The translations under genes were made by a program, and so were the position numbers. From Pseudactinotalea sp. HY158 (GTDB lineage: Bacteria > Actinomycetota > Actinomycetes > Actinomycetales > Beutenbergiaceae), in assembly GCF_009660225.1 (NCBI RefSeq), contig NZ_CP045920.1, positions 3,298,079 through 3,362,078 on the forward strand: a DNA stretch of 64,000 nucleotides, written 5' to 3'. The notes beneath the pieces were generated by a model. That model was given only the letters and a program-made list of their open reading frames with translations, made no database searches and was not told the DNA's origin. Shown here piece by piece: positions 1-8,803 of this stretch (positions are counted from its first letter, which is position 1; every line of letters begins with the position of its first letter).

Positions 1-481
1 CGTCACCGGCCGGTGGTGGTGCCGCTGCGAGGGCGGCTGTGATCTGTGCTTGTTCGCGGGCGCGAGCATCGGCACCGGCGACCTCGGCCAACACCTCCGC
101 TGCGGCTGGCTCGGTGGGCCAGGTCTCGGTGCGCGGGCTCAGGTGTTCACGGGCGGTGCAGCCGGCGTCGGAGACGGCGGCGCGTAGGCGGGCCAGTGCC
201 CATTCGAGTTCGCGGAGCCAGGTCAACGGGCCGGTCGCGGGGCTGGCGTCGTCGTACCAGAGCTGGTGGGCACTCCACAGGGCGGTGAGTTCTTCGACGA
301 GGCGGGTATGCCGGGGCCAGCAGGGCGGGATCGTCGTGGCCGCAATGTTGAACCGGACCACGAGCCAACTCGTCCACTCGGCCAACTCGTGCCAGGTCCG
401 CCACGCCTCATCACCCGAGAGCCCCCGCCAGTCGACCGGTACCGCCGGTAACGCCCCGCCATAGGTGCCGGGTTCGCTCAT
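1..481 (-). CDS. mobile-element protein of unknown function (partial, runs off window)
   Basis: An open frame starts at an ATG whose first bases overlap the stop codon of the preceding 67-residue gene (ATGA overlap). It stays open for 160 codons to the window edge, so the C-terminus is missing. The protein is rich in tryptophan near its N-terminus (DWRGL, TWHELAEWTSWLVVRF) and then turns helical and Arg/Ala-rich. I recognise no catalytic motif. Its position after ssb and the HNH gene in the coupling-protein operon suggests a role in the mobile element, but none can be assigned. The translational overlap supports it being real. Confidence 0.6.
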   Translation of the reverse strand, partial: MSEPGTYGGALPAVPVDWRGLSGDEAWRTWHELAEWTSWLVVRFNIAATTIPPCWPRHTRLVEELTALWSAHQLWYDDASPATGPLTWLRELEWALARLRAAVSDAGCTAREHLSPRTETWPTEPAAAEVLAEVAGADARAREQAQITAALAAAPPPAGD

Positions 482-681
482 GGCCGGGGCCCGTCGTCGA
501 TGTGGACGTCGATCACGATCACAGTGCCGCCGGGTAGGCGGATGCGGATCTCGCCTTGGCCCACGTGGTGCACGCTCGCCGCGGCCAGGGCCACGTCCCG
601 GCCGCGCCGGGAGATCTCCCGCTGCAGGACCCCGGCGATCCAGCCCGTGGCCACCGTGACCTCACGAAACGCCTCACTCAC
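478..681 (-). CDS. small conserved-type hypothetical protein in conjugation operon
   Basis: This 67-residue protein starts at GTG inside the last codons of the HNH gene (8-base overlap) and ends in a TGA overlapping the next ATG. The C-terminal half reads as beta strands (GEIRIRLPGGTVIVIDVHI), while the N-terminal part resembles a helix (WIAGVLQREISRRG). No known domain is recognised. Overlap with both neighbours means it is probably co-translated with them. Function unknown. Confidence 0.6.
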   Translation of the reverse strand: MSEAFREVTVATGWIAGVLQREISRRGRDVALAAASVHHVGQGEIRIRLPGGTVIVIDVHIDDGPRP

Positions 682-1126
682 GACTCCCCCAGCTCTCCCC
701 CTGGGCGGATGACGGGAGCCGAGACGACGGCGATGACGCCGGCTCGACGTCTCGCAGCGCAGCGTGCTGGTGCAGGAGGGCCAGGGCGGCGCGGTGGGCC
801 TGCACCCGGCCCGCGCGTCGCCAGCCGGGCCGTTCGAGAAGCTCATGGAGCAGGTCGTGACAGCCCCGGCACAGCGGCCACAGGTCAGTGAAGGACTCGG
901 CCCCGAGGCGGGCGTAGGTCGCATGATGCAGATCCCCAGTCTTGAGACGCCACAGCTGTCCGCAGCCGCGGCAGGTGATCGGGCCACCTCGGCGGGCCCA
1001 GGTGGCCCAGCGGCGACGAAAGCCCCACCAGGCCGGTGAGGCCATGTATGCGTCGTAGAACGCCCGGCGAGTGGCGCCCCGCTTCGAGCGGGACGCTCCC
1101 CGGCGGCGGCCTCGCTGCCGTGTCAT
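674..1126 (-). CDS. HNH endonuclease-family protein
   Basis: This 150-residue protein carries an HNH-type zinc/nuclease core. CRGCG at about residues 52-56 supplies the first cysteine pair, LHHATYARLG at 66-75 the histidine strand, and LWPLCRGCHDLLHELL at 82-97 the second CxxC with the terminal histidine. The basic N-terminus (many Arg/Lys in the first 25 residues) fits DNA binding. I chose the ATG 23 bases after the ssb stop; longer in-frame extensions upstream run antiphase through ssb and are shadows. HNH proteins in conjugative elements act as homing-type, restriction or processing nucleases; which applies here cannot be told. Confidence 0.8.
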   Translation of the reverse strand: MTRQRGRRRGASRSKRGATRRAFYDAYMASPAWWGFRRRWATWARRGGPITCRGCGQLWRLKTGDLHHATYARLGAESFTDLWPLCRGCHDLLHELLERPGWRRAGRVQAHRAALALLHQHAALRDVEPASSPSSRLPSSAQGESWGSRE

Positions 1127-1149
1127 GCCCGCCTCCGCCGCGAGGCCGC

Positions 1150-1626
1150 TCACATCGACATGCCCGGCGCCGCGGCAGCAGACGGGTCGGCCGGCGGGCT
1201 GGCGGGCCCGTTGGCGACCTGCGGCACCGTCCCCGTGTTCGCGTGGGCCGAGGGTGCACCGGTGGGGCGGTCGGGGGTGAGGTTGGTGATGTTGAGGTCG
1301 AAGCCGACGCGGGAGGCCCGGAATTCCTTCAGGGCGCGGGGCCCGTTGGTCTCGTCGGTGACCTCGAAGGAGTGCAGGCGCCCGGCGACGATGAGGTTGT
1401 CGCCCTTGCGGACCCGCGCCGCGGTCCGTTCGGCGCTCGCTCCGTACATCGCCACCGTGACGTAGGTGGGCGTGCCATCGGCCCACTCCCCCTCGATGTT
1501 CTGGACCCGCTGGGCCACCCCGAGACGGAACGTGACCCGCGTGCTCCCACTCGCGGTTCGCGTCGCCTTCGGGTCGGTGCCCACATGCCCGTGCAGGGCC
1601 TCACTCATCTGGATGTCCTCACTCAT
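1150..1626 (-). CDS. ssb: single-stranded DNA-binding protein
   Basis: This 158-residue protein has an OB-fold SSB domain over roughly residues 8-120 (VTFRLGVAQRV, YVTVAMYG, VRKGDNLIVAGRL), followed by a Pro/Ala-rich tail. The tail lacks the usual acidic DDD(I/L)PF-type tip and ends in GMSM, so partner binding through a canonical tip is doubtful. SSBs carried by conjugative elements protect transferred single strands and damp SOS induction. A GGGAG element about nine bases upstream supports the ATG. It belongs to the minus-strand element operon and is not the housekeeping copy, which normally sits beside rpsF and rpsR. Confidence 0.88.
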   Translation of the reverse strand: MSEDIQMSEALHGHVGTDPKATRTASGSTRVTFRLGVAQRVQNIEGEWADGTPTYVTVAMYGASAERTAARVRKGDNLIVAGRLHSFEVTDETNGPRALKEFRASRVGFDLNITNLTPDRPTGAPSAHANTGTVPQVANGPASPPADPSAAAAPGMSM

Positions 1627-1669
1627 GATCCCGTCTCCCTTTCCAGTCGATCCTCGATATGTGTTCGGC

Positions 1670-2383
1670 TCAGTCCATGGTCACGGCCGAGGCGGGTGCA
1701 TCCGGCGCGGCCGGGCGGGTACCGCCCTGGTTCGCTGCCGCGGCCACGCGCGCAGCCTCCGGGCTCACTGCGCCGCGCCTGGGTTGGGCAGCCCGCGGGT
1801 GGGCATGCCGCCCGGCCCGACCGGGGCGAGGCCCGGCGTCGGCGAGGGCCATAAACGCTGCGCCCACTGCCCCCAGGGCCGTGGCCGCGCAGGCGAATGC
1901 GCCCAATAGGGCGGCGCGCAGCACCCGCCGCAGCGAGAGCGCGGCGGGTGGCTCGTATGCCACGAGCTCCCGCCCGGCCCGCTCGCCGAGTTCGAGGTGG
2001 CCTGGTGGCGGGGCGAGCAGCGGCACACCGCCGAGGTTCGCGGCCGCGAGGTCGGCACTGGCGGGCAGGACCTGCCCCCAGGGCGTGATCGTGAACGCGT
2101 CCATGCCGGCGGGAGTGTGTACGCGCGCGTGGACGAATCCGCCGGCGTTCATGGCCACCGCCGCGATGTCCTCGAGTAGGCGGAGCAACGGCCCGGGTTC
2201 ACGGGCGGTCAGACCCGCGCCGGTCACGGCATCACCGGCCCGAACGATCCGCGGCTGCCAGACGTCGCCGGCGTCGATCACGACCGACCAGTCCCACACC
2301 AACCCGTCCTCATCGGTCCTGGGTGCGCTGCGTTCGCCGCTGGCCCGGTCGATACGCGGCTTGGGGCGCATCAGATGCCCCAT
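1670..2383 (-). CDS. membrane-anchored hypothetical protein of the element
   Basis: This 237-residue protein has a soluble N-terminal part of about 150 residues (WDWSVVIDAG, MDAFTITPWGQVLPA), one hydrophobic segment at about 155-180 (LLGAFACAATALGAVGAAFM) and a basic, low-complexity C-terminal tail. No family is recognised. The start at 2383 lies inside the end of the glutaredoxin-like gene. A second ATG at 2371 overlaps that gene's stop in a TGATG arrangement and may be the true start. The organisation suggests translational coupling with its neighbour. Function unknown; perhaps an accessory of the transfer apparatus. Confidence 0.6.
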   Translation of the reverse strand: MGHLMRPKPRIDRASGERSAPRTDEDGLVWDWSVVIDAGDVWQPRIVRAGDAVTGAGLTAREPGPLLRLLEDIAAVAMNAGGFVHARVHTPAGMDAFTITPWGQVLPASADLAAANLGGVPLLAPPPGHLELGERAGRELVAYEPPAALSLRRVLRAALLGAFACAATALGAVGAAFMALADAGPRPGRAGRHAHPRAAQPRRGAVSPEAARVAAAANQGGTRPAAPDAPASAVTMD

Positions 2384-2751
2384 CCCGCCGCGCGTGCAGG
2401 CGCCGGAACACCCGGCCCGGGCGAGGCGAACTGGGTCGTGGCCCTCGCCCGTGGTTCACTGTGCTGGTTGTGGGCGAGGGTCCGGATCAGGTCGGGCCGG
2501 AAGCCCGACCACGTCCCGTTCTCGGTCACGACCACCGGCGCCGAGACCAGGCCAGCTGCCTTGAACGCCTCGATCTCCTCGGCGCCGGCCTGCTCGAGTG
2601 GGACCTGACGTACCGGCAGACCGTGGCGCGCCATCGCCCGCACCGTCGCGGCACACGGCACACACCCCGCCCGCCTGTACACGACCGCCGCCACACCCGG
2701 CACCACCGCCGGCGGCGCCATGCCGGGCCGACTGTCTGCTTTGGTGCCCAT
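2371..2751 (-). CDS. glutaredoxin/NrdH-like thioredoxin-fold protein
   Basis: This 126-residue protein has a redox CxxC (YRRAGCVPCAATVRAM, near residue 29) and a downstream SAPVVVTENG segment with the cis-proline expected of glutaredoxin and NrdH folds, followed by WSGFRPDLIRTL. The ATG at 2751 has an AGAAGG element at good spacing; the frame stays open further upstream but without a better start. It is encoded inside the element operon between the coupling protein and a membrane protein. It probably reduces a disulfide on an element protein or serves a ribonucleotide-reductase-like partner; the substrate is unknown. Confidence 0.75.
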   Translation of the reverse strand: MGTKADSRPGMAPPAVVPGVAAVVYRRAGCVPCAATVRAMARHGLPVRQVPLEQAGAEEIEAFKAAGLVSAPVVVTENGTWSGFRPDLIRTLAHNQHSEPRARATTQFASPGPGVPAPARAAGWGI

Positions 2752-2899
2752 TGCCCGTGCCCTTCTTCCTCTGCTCGTACTCCGACGCTCAGTGGGAACG
2801 AATGCCGCGACCGACCACGCCGCGAAGCGGCCGCGCGGCACTCGCATTCGGCGACGTCGCCTGCGGCGGCCTCGCCGGCCGGCTCCCCGCCGAGGCGGG

Positions 2900-4648
2900 T
2901 CAGGCCGGTGGGTGGCGGCGCTGGTGTGCCGTCTCGATGAGCTGGGCGGTCCGGCCCGCAGCGGCCTGGAGTTCTTTGGCGTCGCGGCGGGCCGTCCAGG
3001 GGCGCAGGTCGATAATCGCCGGCGGCGCGGAGCGCAGCATCAGCAATGCCATCCCGAACGGAAGCCGGCGGACCTGCTCCGGGGACAGGATCGCCACCCG
3101 CCGCACCGACTCCGACGTCGAGACCGGCCGCAGCGACCAGGACGAATCCCGCGTCGCCGTCGTCGTCATCTCATCACGTTCACCCACGAGCGCCGAGATA
3201 TCCCGCAACGTCTCAGCATTCGCCGAACCCCCCAGAACGAGCTTGACCGTGGCCGCGTCCCAAATCGCCTGCGCCTCATCCGCCCCCCAGGCGTGACGGG
3301 CCTGGGCCAGGGACTGCAACACCGCCATCGTCGAGATCCCCGACCCGCCCCCCTCGCTCATCAACTGACCGAGCGAGGGCAGCGCGTAGTTCGCTGCCTC
3401 ATCCAGCACCAACGTCAACGGCGGGTCGACCCGGGAGCCCGGCGTGGCCGCGGCGATCTGCTTCGCGGTCTGGACGACGTCCTCGATCAGAGCCGTGATC
3501 AACGGCGCCGACGTCACCGCCCCCTGCGCCGTCCCGATCATGAACAACACCCCCCGCGCACCAATCAGCTCCCCCGGATCCAGCCCCTCCCCCGGGCCCG
3601 GGCTCACAGCCTCAAGGACACGCGGGTCTCCCAGGCCCGACAGCGACTGGCGCACGCCCAGCCACGCCGAATCGCGTGTGCGCGGGTCCTGGTCCAACAT
3701 CGCAGCGAGTTCCTCACCCCAGCCCGGTACCGCGCCCGAATGAGAGGTGAGGATGTCGACCGCGGGACGGGCACGGCCCGGGGATTGCGACCACCGGTAC
3801 ACCTCCCGGGCACCGAGACCCTCCAACGCGGCCGCGTGCAGCAGACAGCGCAGTCCCGAGGCCGCCATCGTTTGCCAGATCTGGTTCTCCCCCGCCGCCG
3901 GGAACCCCGCCGCCGCCAGACCCCGCGCCCGCACCGCCGCCGTCCGCGCGTCCTCACACCCCCGCACCGGCGACCACCTCGCCCCACCCTCCACACCAGT
4001 GGCCAGTTGCTCCGGATCGAACACAGCCACCGGCCGTCCCGCCGCTGCGCGGGCCTCGAGCGCGACCACGAGGTTGTCCGGGCGGGTCGAGGTCGTCACC
4101 ACCGCACCCACCGCATCCAGAACCCGGTTGATCACCACGTGGAAGCCCTTACCCGACCGCGGGGGACCCAGCACCAGGGTCGAGTCCTCCACCGTGGAAA
4201 ACACCGGCCGGCCGCGATGCTTCCCCTCCTCGTAGGCCACATCCGCGAGCACCGGTGCTCTCAGCGTCGGTCGCAGCACTCGCGCTCTAGACCTCACCGC
4301 CCGACCGCCACCCACGCGCCGCACCTCGGCAGCATTCGCCATTCCAACCAGTTCCCTGAACTGGCGCCGCAACCGCACACCTGAACGACGCCGACGCACA
4401 ATGGCTCCGACGGCTATGCCCGCGCCCATCAGGGCGGCCACGATGCACACCGCGAGCCACCACCATGAGCGGATGACGTCGATCGCATCGCCCAGGCCTC
4501 TCACCGGCGTACCCATGAGCGCACCGAGCAGCCAGATCACCGCAAAGCCGACGAGCCCCGCCGCCACCAGGCCAGCGATCACGAACGGAGCATCAACCCA
4601 GGCTCCCCGCGGCCCTCCCGGCGCCCGATCCGGATACTTCATACCCAT
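2900..4648 (-). CDS. type IV secretion/conjugation coupling protein (VirD4/TraG-type ATPase)
   Basis: This 582-residue inner-membrane ATPase has two N-terminal transmembrane segments (about 22-46 and 65-86), a Walker A motif GPPRSGKG at about residue 161 and a Walker B motif LTLVLDEAAN at about 411. A further segment, GGSGISTMAVLQSLAQ, has the glutamine-rich post-Walker pattern of the VirD4/TraG/TraD family. Such proteins bring relaxase-DNA complexes to a secretion channel and drive DNA export. I took the ATG at 4648; a GTG three bases upstream and an ATG at 4642 are alternatives. It is the first gene of the minus-strand operon and is divergent from the DUF3024 gene. Confidence 0.87.
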   Translation of the reverse strand: MGMKYPDRAPGGPRGAWVDAPFVIAGLVAAGLVGFAVIWLLGALMGTPVRGLGDAIDVIRSWWWLAVCIVAALMGAGIAVGAIVRRRRSGVRLRRQFRELVGMANAAEVRRVGGGRAVRSRARVLRPTLRAPVLADVAYEEGKHRGRPVFSTVEDSTLVLGPPRSGKGFHVVINRVLDAVGAVVTTSTRPDNLVVALEARAAAGRPVAVFDPEQLATGVEGGARWSPVRGCEDARTAAVRARGLAAAGFPAAGENQIWQTMAASGLRCLLHAAALEGLGAREVYRWSQSPGRARPAVDILTSHSGAVPGWGEELAAMLDQDPRTRDSAWLGVRQSLSGLGDPRVLEAVSPGPGEGLDPGELIGARGVLFMIGTAQGAVTSAPLITALIEDVVQTAKQIAAATPGSRVDPPLTLVLDEAANYALPSLGQLMSEGGGSGISTMAVLQSLAQARHAWGADEAQAIWDAATVKLVLGGSANAETLRDISALVGERDEMTTTATRDSSWSLRPVSTSESVRRVAILSPEQVRRLPFGMALLMLRSAPPAIIDLRPWTARRDAKELQAAAGRTAQLIETAHQRRHPPA

Positions 4649-4753
4649 CACGACAGCAGCCGAGGACCAACGGCGCCCCGCAGCCGCTCGCGCAGTACCA
4701 TCGAGCGGGCATCACCTCATCGTCCTCACCCTCCCTCTCGGCAGGAAGCAGCC

Positions 4754-5086
4754 GTGGCAATCCCTGAAACCGACCTCGCACGCATCAACCGCTGGAGCCA
4801 GGCACGAGTCCCGGAACGTGCCCGCCACCAGGTCCAACTCGTCGCCGAAGCAACCAACCGGCACGTCACGATCATCGAGACACGCGCACCCTGGGACGGC
4901 GAAGGTGACTGGACTAGCCTCCCGATCGCCCGACTGCACTATCACGGCCCGAGCGGGTTGTGGACACTCTACTGGCGCGATCGGAACCTGAAGTTCCATC
5001 GCTACGAAGCCACCGAGCCAACTCCCAACGTGCAGGCGCTTCTCGATCACATCGACCACAGCGGGGATCCGATCTTCTTCGGCTAA
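4754..5086 (+). CDS. DUF3024 family protein
   Basis: This 110-residue protein starts at GTG. Its sequence pattern fits the DUF3024 family: LARINRWSQARVPERARHQV, then RHVTIIETRAPW, then a strand GLWTLYWRDRNLKFHRYE and a C-terminal helix ending in DHIDHSGDPIFFG. An AGGAAG element precedes the start. Members are small, common in Actinobacteria and without known function; they often lie in variable genome regions. It is divergent from the coupling-protein operon and lies 133 bases before the ApeA-like gene on the same strand, so the two may share a transcript. Confidence 0.75.
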   Translation: MAIPETDLARINRWSQARVPERARHQVQLVAEATNRHVTIIETRAPWDGEGDWTSLPIARLHYHGPSGLWTLYWRDRNLKFHRYEATEPTPNVQALLDHIDHSGDPIFFG

Positions 5087-5218
5087 GGTCAGCCCCAGTG
5101 GCCCTTGGGCCCGATAACAACAAGCAGCCAGCCCGAGGCAATGCATACCGAACAGCGCCGCGCCGGGACTTGGATGCGACCCGGCAGCGCCCACACCCGC
5201 AGCGTAGAGGGACCACCA

Positions 5219-6703
5219 ATGTCCAAGCCTCTCCTTAACGAGTCCCGTGTTTGGCGGGGCCACTGGTGGCCCCCTGGCGAGCAGGACGTCGCAATGCCCG
5301 GAACACTGACATACCGTCCCGACAAGGGACTTACGCTCGAACTCATCGGCGGATGGGACACGAAAGTCTGGGAAGAAGTGAGACCAGGGGTCTTCGAGAC
5401 CTCAGATTCAGAGGACAGCCGTCGATGGCCCGTCCTCCACGGACTGGCGGAGAATCGTGAGATTACCCTTCTAGACTGTCTGCCCACCCACACCGCGTCT
5501 CGCAACTTCGGGCCCCCGGACGAGCAGACAATCCATGTGCTGACAGTCCTCTCCGGCATCCACGTGGACACCGCGGATCAAGCACTCTTCACCGAGTGCC
5601 ATGTCGCCGTGGAAGACCTCACCATGTGGTCCCAGTCATCGGTGATCAGCGGGTCGCTTAGGACCAAAGAGGGGCGCCGAAACGGGACCGGTTATATCGT
5701 CACTGAGCCGGTCGAGGACCCTTCGACCATCGTGAACGGGGTCGTCACCTCACTCGTACACGAGCACACCCTGCCGCACGTCGAGAACACTCGAGGTGGC
5801 TCGGTAGGCAGAATGCGAGAGACTCGATTCGTTCGGTTCCAGCCGTCTGAGCCGTGGTCACTACAGATCGCCCAAGAGCACGCGAAGATGGTGCAGGATT
5901 TACTGTCTCTTGCACTTAACAGGCCGTGCGGGTTGCTCTGGACTCGTCTCAGGATGCCCCCTGAGGAGCGCGACTATCCCGAGGGCTACCCGATCCGAGA
6001 TCGGGAAATCGACCTCTATGCGCAGCAAATCGTTCCCGCCGAACCGTCTGCGAAGGCCGTGAGGAACCGGCACGCCCTCTTCACGTGCGAGCACCTTCCC
6101 TTCGAGGAGGTTTGGCCTCGGTGGTGCGAGGTCCGCGAACAGTGCCTCCGGGCCGCCGACATGATCCTCGGCCTGCGATATGCCCCCGCGCGATTCATCG
6201 AGGGCCGGCTGTTGACAGCGACCGGAGCCGCAGAGGTCCTGCATCGCGCCTTGGGGAAAGTCTCACCGCCCATCCCCGCGGACGAATTCTCAGCAATGCG
6301 CAGAACCCTGCTGGAGCACACTCCTGACAAGTATCGGACATGGGTACGTCAAAAGCTTCGCAATGAGGTGACGTTGAAAGACCGCCTGCGTGACCTGGCA
6401 AAGTTGCCGGACTCCGAGGCGATGGGTCATCTCGTACCCGACGTGGAATGCTGGGCGACCGTCACAACCCAGGCGCGTAACGATCTAACCCACGAGGGGC
6501 ACACACGCCGCCAGAGCATCGATGAGGTGATCGTTGCCGTAAAGGTCACGAGCGCGGTAGTGGTGATGAACCTGCTCGAAGCACTCGGCGTGCCAAGCGA
6601 GAGGCAACGAGAGATCATCCGCGACCATCCTGAACTGTGCCATACCGCACAGCAAGCTCATGATTATCTCGCCTCGAAACCATCTCCCAGAGAGCCTGTC
6701 TGA
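5219..6703 (+). CDS. ApeA-like HEPN-domain protein, candidate anti-phage abortive-infection factor
   Basis: This 494-residue protein has an N-terminal domain beginning VWRGHWWPPGEQ with the pattern GTLTYRPDKGLTLELIGGW, which resembles ApeA N-terminal domain 1. A helical C-terminal region carries R-x4-H (RNDLTH, about residues 420-425), the catalytic signature of HEPN ribonucleases. ApeA proteins are known single-gene defence proteins thought to cut RNA on phage infection. The ATG at 5219 has a GAGGGA element; the reading frame is open about 38 codons further upstream but lacks a plausible site. The setting in an accessory island beside an FRG-domain gene supports a defence role. Assignment is by motif and layout only. 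Confidence 0.72.
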   Translation: MSKPLLNESRVWRGHWWPPGEQDVAMPGTLTYRPDKGLTLELIGGWDTKVWEEVRPGVFETSDSEDSRRWPVLHGLAENREITLLDCLPTHTASRNFGPPDEQTIHVLTVLSGIHVDTADQALFTECHVAVEDLTMWSQSSVISGSLRTKEGRRNGTGYIVTEPVEDPSTIVNGVVTSLVHEHTLPHVENTRGGSVGRMRETRFVRFQPSEPWSLQIAQEHAKMVQDLLSLALNRPCGLLWTRLRMPPEERDYPEGYPIRDREIDLYAQQIVPAEPSAKAVRNRHALFTCEHLPFEEVWPRWCEVREQCLRAADMILGLRYAPARFIEGRLLTATGAAEVLHRALGKVSPPIPADEFSAMRRTLLEHTPDKYRTWVRQKLRNEVTLKDRLRDLAKLPDSEAMGHLVPDVECWATVTTQARNDLTHEGHTRRQSIDEVIVAVKVTSAVVVMNLLEALGVPSERQREIIRDHPELCHTAQQAHDYLASKPSPREPV

Positions 6704-6890
6704 TGAAGCCAGGGCGCCGTTCCGTTTGCCGTATCTCATACCCGACATGGAAACAGTGGGCGACCAACGACGATCCGTGAGCATCCAAGCCGGAGCCAAC
6801 CCGAGACCGTCAACGTTTACCAGACCCGCCAGGTGAGGCTCGACGATGCGCGCGCTCGGCAAGACGTGCCATCTCGGTTAATTCCTCAGC

Positions 6891-8654
6891 TCAACTCCCT
6901 CCAGACGCGCTACACTCACCGCCTTCGCCGAGTGCGAGCCAATCTGGATTTTGCTCAAGATACTTTGTTACGCCCTCAAGATCTGGGTACACCGTCTCCC
7001 AATTGAGCCCATAGGTCCGCTCGAGTGTCGCACGGATCACATTCTTCAGCCTTGCAGGTATGCGGAAGCTATAAACAAGGGACAATGGATCAGAGTCATC
7101 GACCACCGATCGGCTCGGGTCGCTTGGAGCCAGCACAATGGACATGGAAGATGCAACGTCAGCAGGGGTCCAGTTGCCCCCTGCTACGCGATTGAAGAGC
7201 TCGAGGAAGGATTCCGTAAGCGCAGGGAGACCGTCAAGCAGAAATACCGCATTTTGAATCAAAATACGCTTATCGTAATCGGGCGGGACAATTTCACGCA
7301 GTCGCGTCCCTGTACCCCAGGCGCCGACAACCCGCTCCGACGGAGATTCGAAGCCGAACCAGAACGGCTGGAGATCTGCCCAGATCGCCTGATCCAGCAT
7401 TCTTGTCCGGGGCGCTTTGGCTTGAGGGATTGGCCGATGCGCGATTGCGAACAAGCGCGCATCCGCGTCTCCCTGCTCACTTACTGCAAACCAGAGGGCA
7501 AGCAGCGGATTCCTCGTGGCGTCAACGAGCCGTGTGGGCACTCCGCGATGCTGCATCTTTGCCAAGAGTTCAACCGCGGGCAAATTGGCTAGTCTCCATC
7601 TACTTCCAACCTCAGAAAGCAGGTACTTCTCTGCGGCGACCATAGCTCCTTCATTGGGAACCGCACTAACGTCCCATGCGCCAGGCGCGACCATCGACCC
7701 CCTCCTGCGACTCCGAGTCGAGCGCACTGCTCTATAAAGCGTCGAATGCAACCCCCAGTCTGCATTCCCCTGCCCTCTCCACGACACAGCGAGGGGATAT
7801 AGGCGCCGCGTAAGCCTATCCAACTCTGACAGAAGCCCCTGCAGAGACTTTATTGTGATCTCGAATCGCTCAAACATTGCCGCCGGAAGCGGCTCCACAT
7901 CCGGGGCATCGCCGTCAATGCGGATCGGTTCATAATCAGATCTTGACGACCCCTCACTTCCACTCATGAGCGAGTGCACCAAATCTGAATAGACTACGGG
8001 TTCAAGCGCCTGGCCGGACGAACTGCGGAGCCACGCCAGTGAGGTCCTGCTAATCTGATCTGCAAACTCCTGCGCCGGACCAGTAAGGGCCTCGCGGATA
8101 GCATCATCAAACAACGCAGTGTCACCGGCAAACGGGGAATACTTCATGCGTCCCAAGCTCGCAATCTGATCCGCAAAAGCCCGCGCCGGACCAGTAAGAG
8201 CCTCACGGACAGCATCATCAAACAACGCAGTGTCACCGGCAAACGGGGAATACTTCATGCGTCCCAAGCTCGCAATCTGATCCGCAAAAGCCCGCGCCGG
8301 ACCAGTAAGAGCCTCACGGACAGCATCATCAAACAACGCAGTGTCACCGGCAAACGGAGAATACTTCATGCGCCCCAAGCTCGCAATCTGATCCGCAAAA
8401 GCCCCCGCCCGCTCAGTAACCGCCTCACGGACAGCATCCTCGAACACGGCCATCGATGTGCGCGTGTCGCCATTTGCCCCTGCGGGCACGTTCACGTCAG
8501 CATCCGAGCCTAACGCTGACGCCCTCGGCTCTTCCTCCCGCTCCTCTGAACTCACCACGGCCTCCACTCGCCCCCTTGCAATCTGTGAGCTAGACGCTCC
8601 AAGGACCGCGCGAGCGAGCTGGGTTCGCCGCGATAGGTCACTGGTACGCGCCAT
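6891..8654 (-). CDS. FRG-domain protein with N-terminal 37-residue tandem repeats
   Basis: This 587-residue protein has four tandem repeats of about 37 residues at 69-216 (consensus ALFDDAVREALTGPARAF, then ADQIASLGRMKYSPFAGDT). An FRG domain follows: SWRGQGNADWGLHSTLYRAV near 291-310 and MQHRGVPTRLVDATRNPLLA near 367-386. FRG domains are found in accessory and defence loci and lack a firmly known reaction. The repeats probably form a helical scaffold for oligomerisation or target recognition. I took the ATG at 8654; a GTG two codons upstream is possible. Base composition is less GC-rich than the flanking genes, a sign of transfer. It converges on the ApeA-like gene with 187 bases between, so the two are not co-transcribed. 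Confidence 0.78.
   Translation of the reverse strand: MARTSDLSRRTQLARAVLGASSSQIARGRVEAVVSSEEREEEPRASALGSDADVNVPAGANGDTRTSMAVFEDAVREAVTERAGAFADQIASLGRMKYSPFAGDTALFDDAVREALTGPARAFADQIASLGRMKYSPFAGDTALFDDAVREALTGPARAFADQIASLGRMKYSPFAGDTALFDDAIREALTGPAQEFADQISRTSLAWLRSSSGQALEPVVYSDLVHSLMSGSEGSSRSDYEPIRIDGDAPDVEPLPAAMFERFEITIKSLQGLLSELDRLTRRLYPLAVSWRGQGNADWGLHSTLYRAVRSTRSRRRGSMVAPGAWDVSAVPNEGAMVAAEKYLLSEVGSRWRLANLPAVELLAKMQHRGVPTRLVDATRNPLLALWFAVSEQGDADARLFAIAHRPIPQAKAPRTRMLDQAIWADLQPFWFGFESPSERVVGAWGTGTRLREIVPPDYDKRILIQNAVFLLDGLPALTESFLELFNRVAGGNWTPADVASSMSIVLAPSDPSRSVVDDSDPLSLVYSFRIPARLKNVIRATLERTYGLNWETVYPDLEGVTKYLEQNPDWLALGEGGECSASGGS
8007..8450 (-). repeat. four tandem 111-bp in-frame repeats in the FRG gene
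   Basis: The period is exactly 111 bp (37 codons). The two central units (about 8118-8228 and 8229-8339) are almost identical at the DNA level. The unit at 8340-8450 shares its second half and diverges in the first, and the unit at 8007-8117 diverges in its second half. This gradient, conserved centre and degraded ends, is typical of recent unequal recombination or slippage within a coding repeat. Copy number could differ between strains without breaking the frame. Confidence 0.9.
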
Positions 8655-8803
8655 GCACACACTGACAACTCACGGAGTCGAACGAACTTATTCACACCTA
8701 CGTCCTTATCAGCTCCAGCTGCATGTCAGCGCCGCGTACGCTCAAACTCTAGTCCAACATGTCGTTAGGGGAACGCTGAACGGGACACCTACGCTGGAGG
8801 CGA

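Noticed and set aside
2720..4384. 554-codon plus-strand open frame opposite the coupling protein
   Set aside because: The translation is Arg/Pro/His low-complexity, while the other strand encodes Walker A and B motifs.
8007..8450. CRISPR-like array
   Set aside because: The 111-bp units are contiguous coding repeats without spacers, in frame within an FRG protein.
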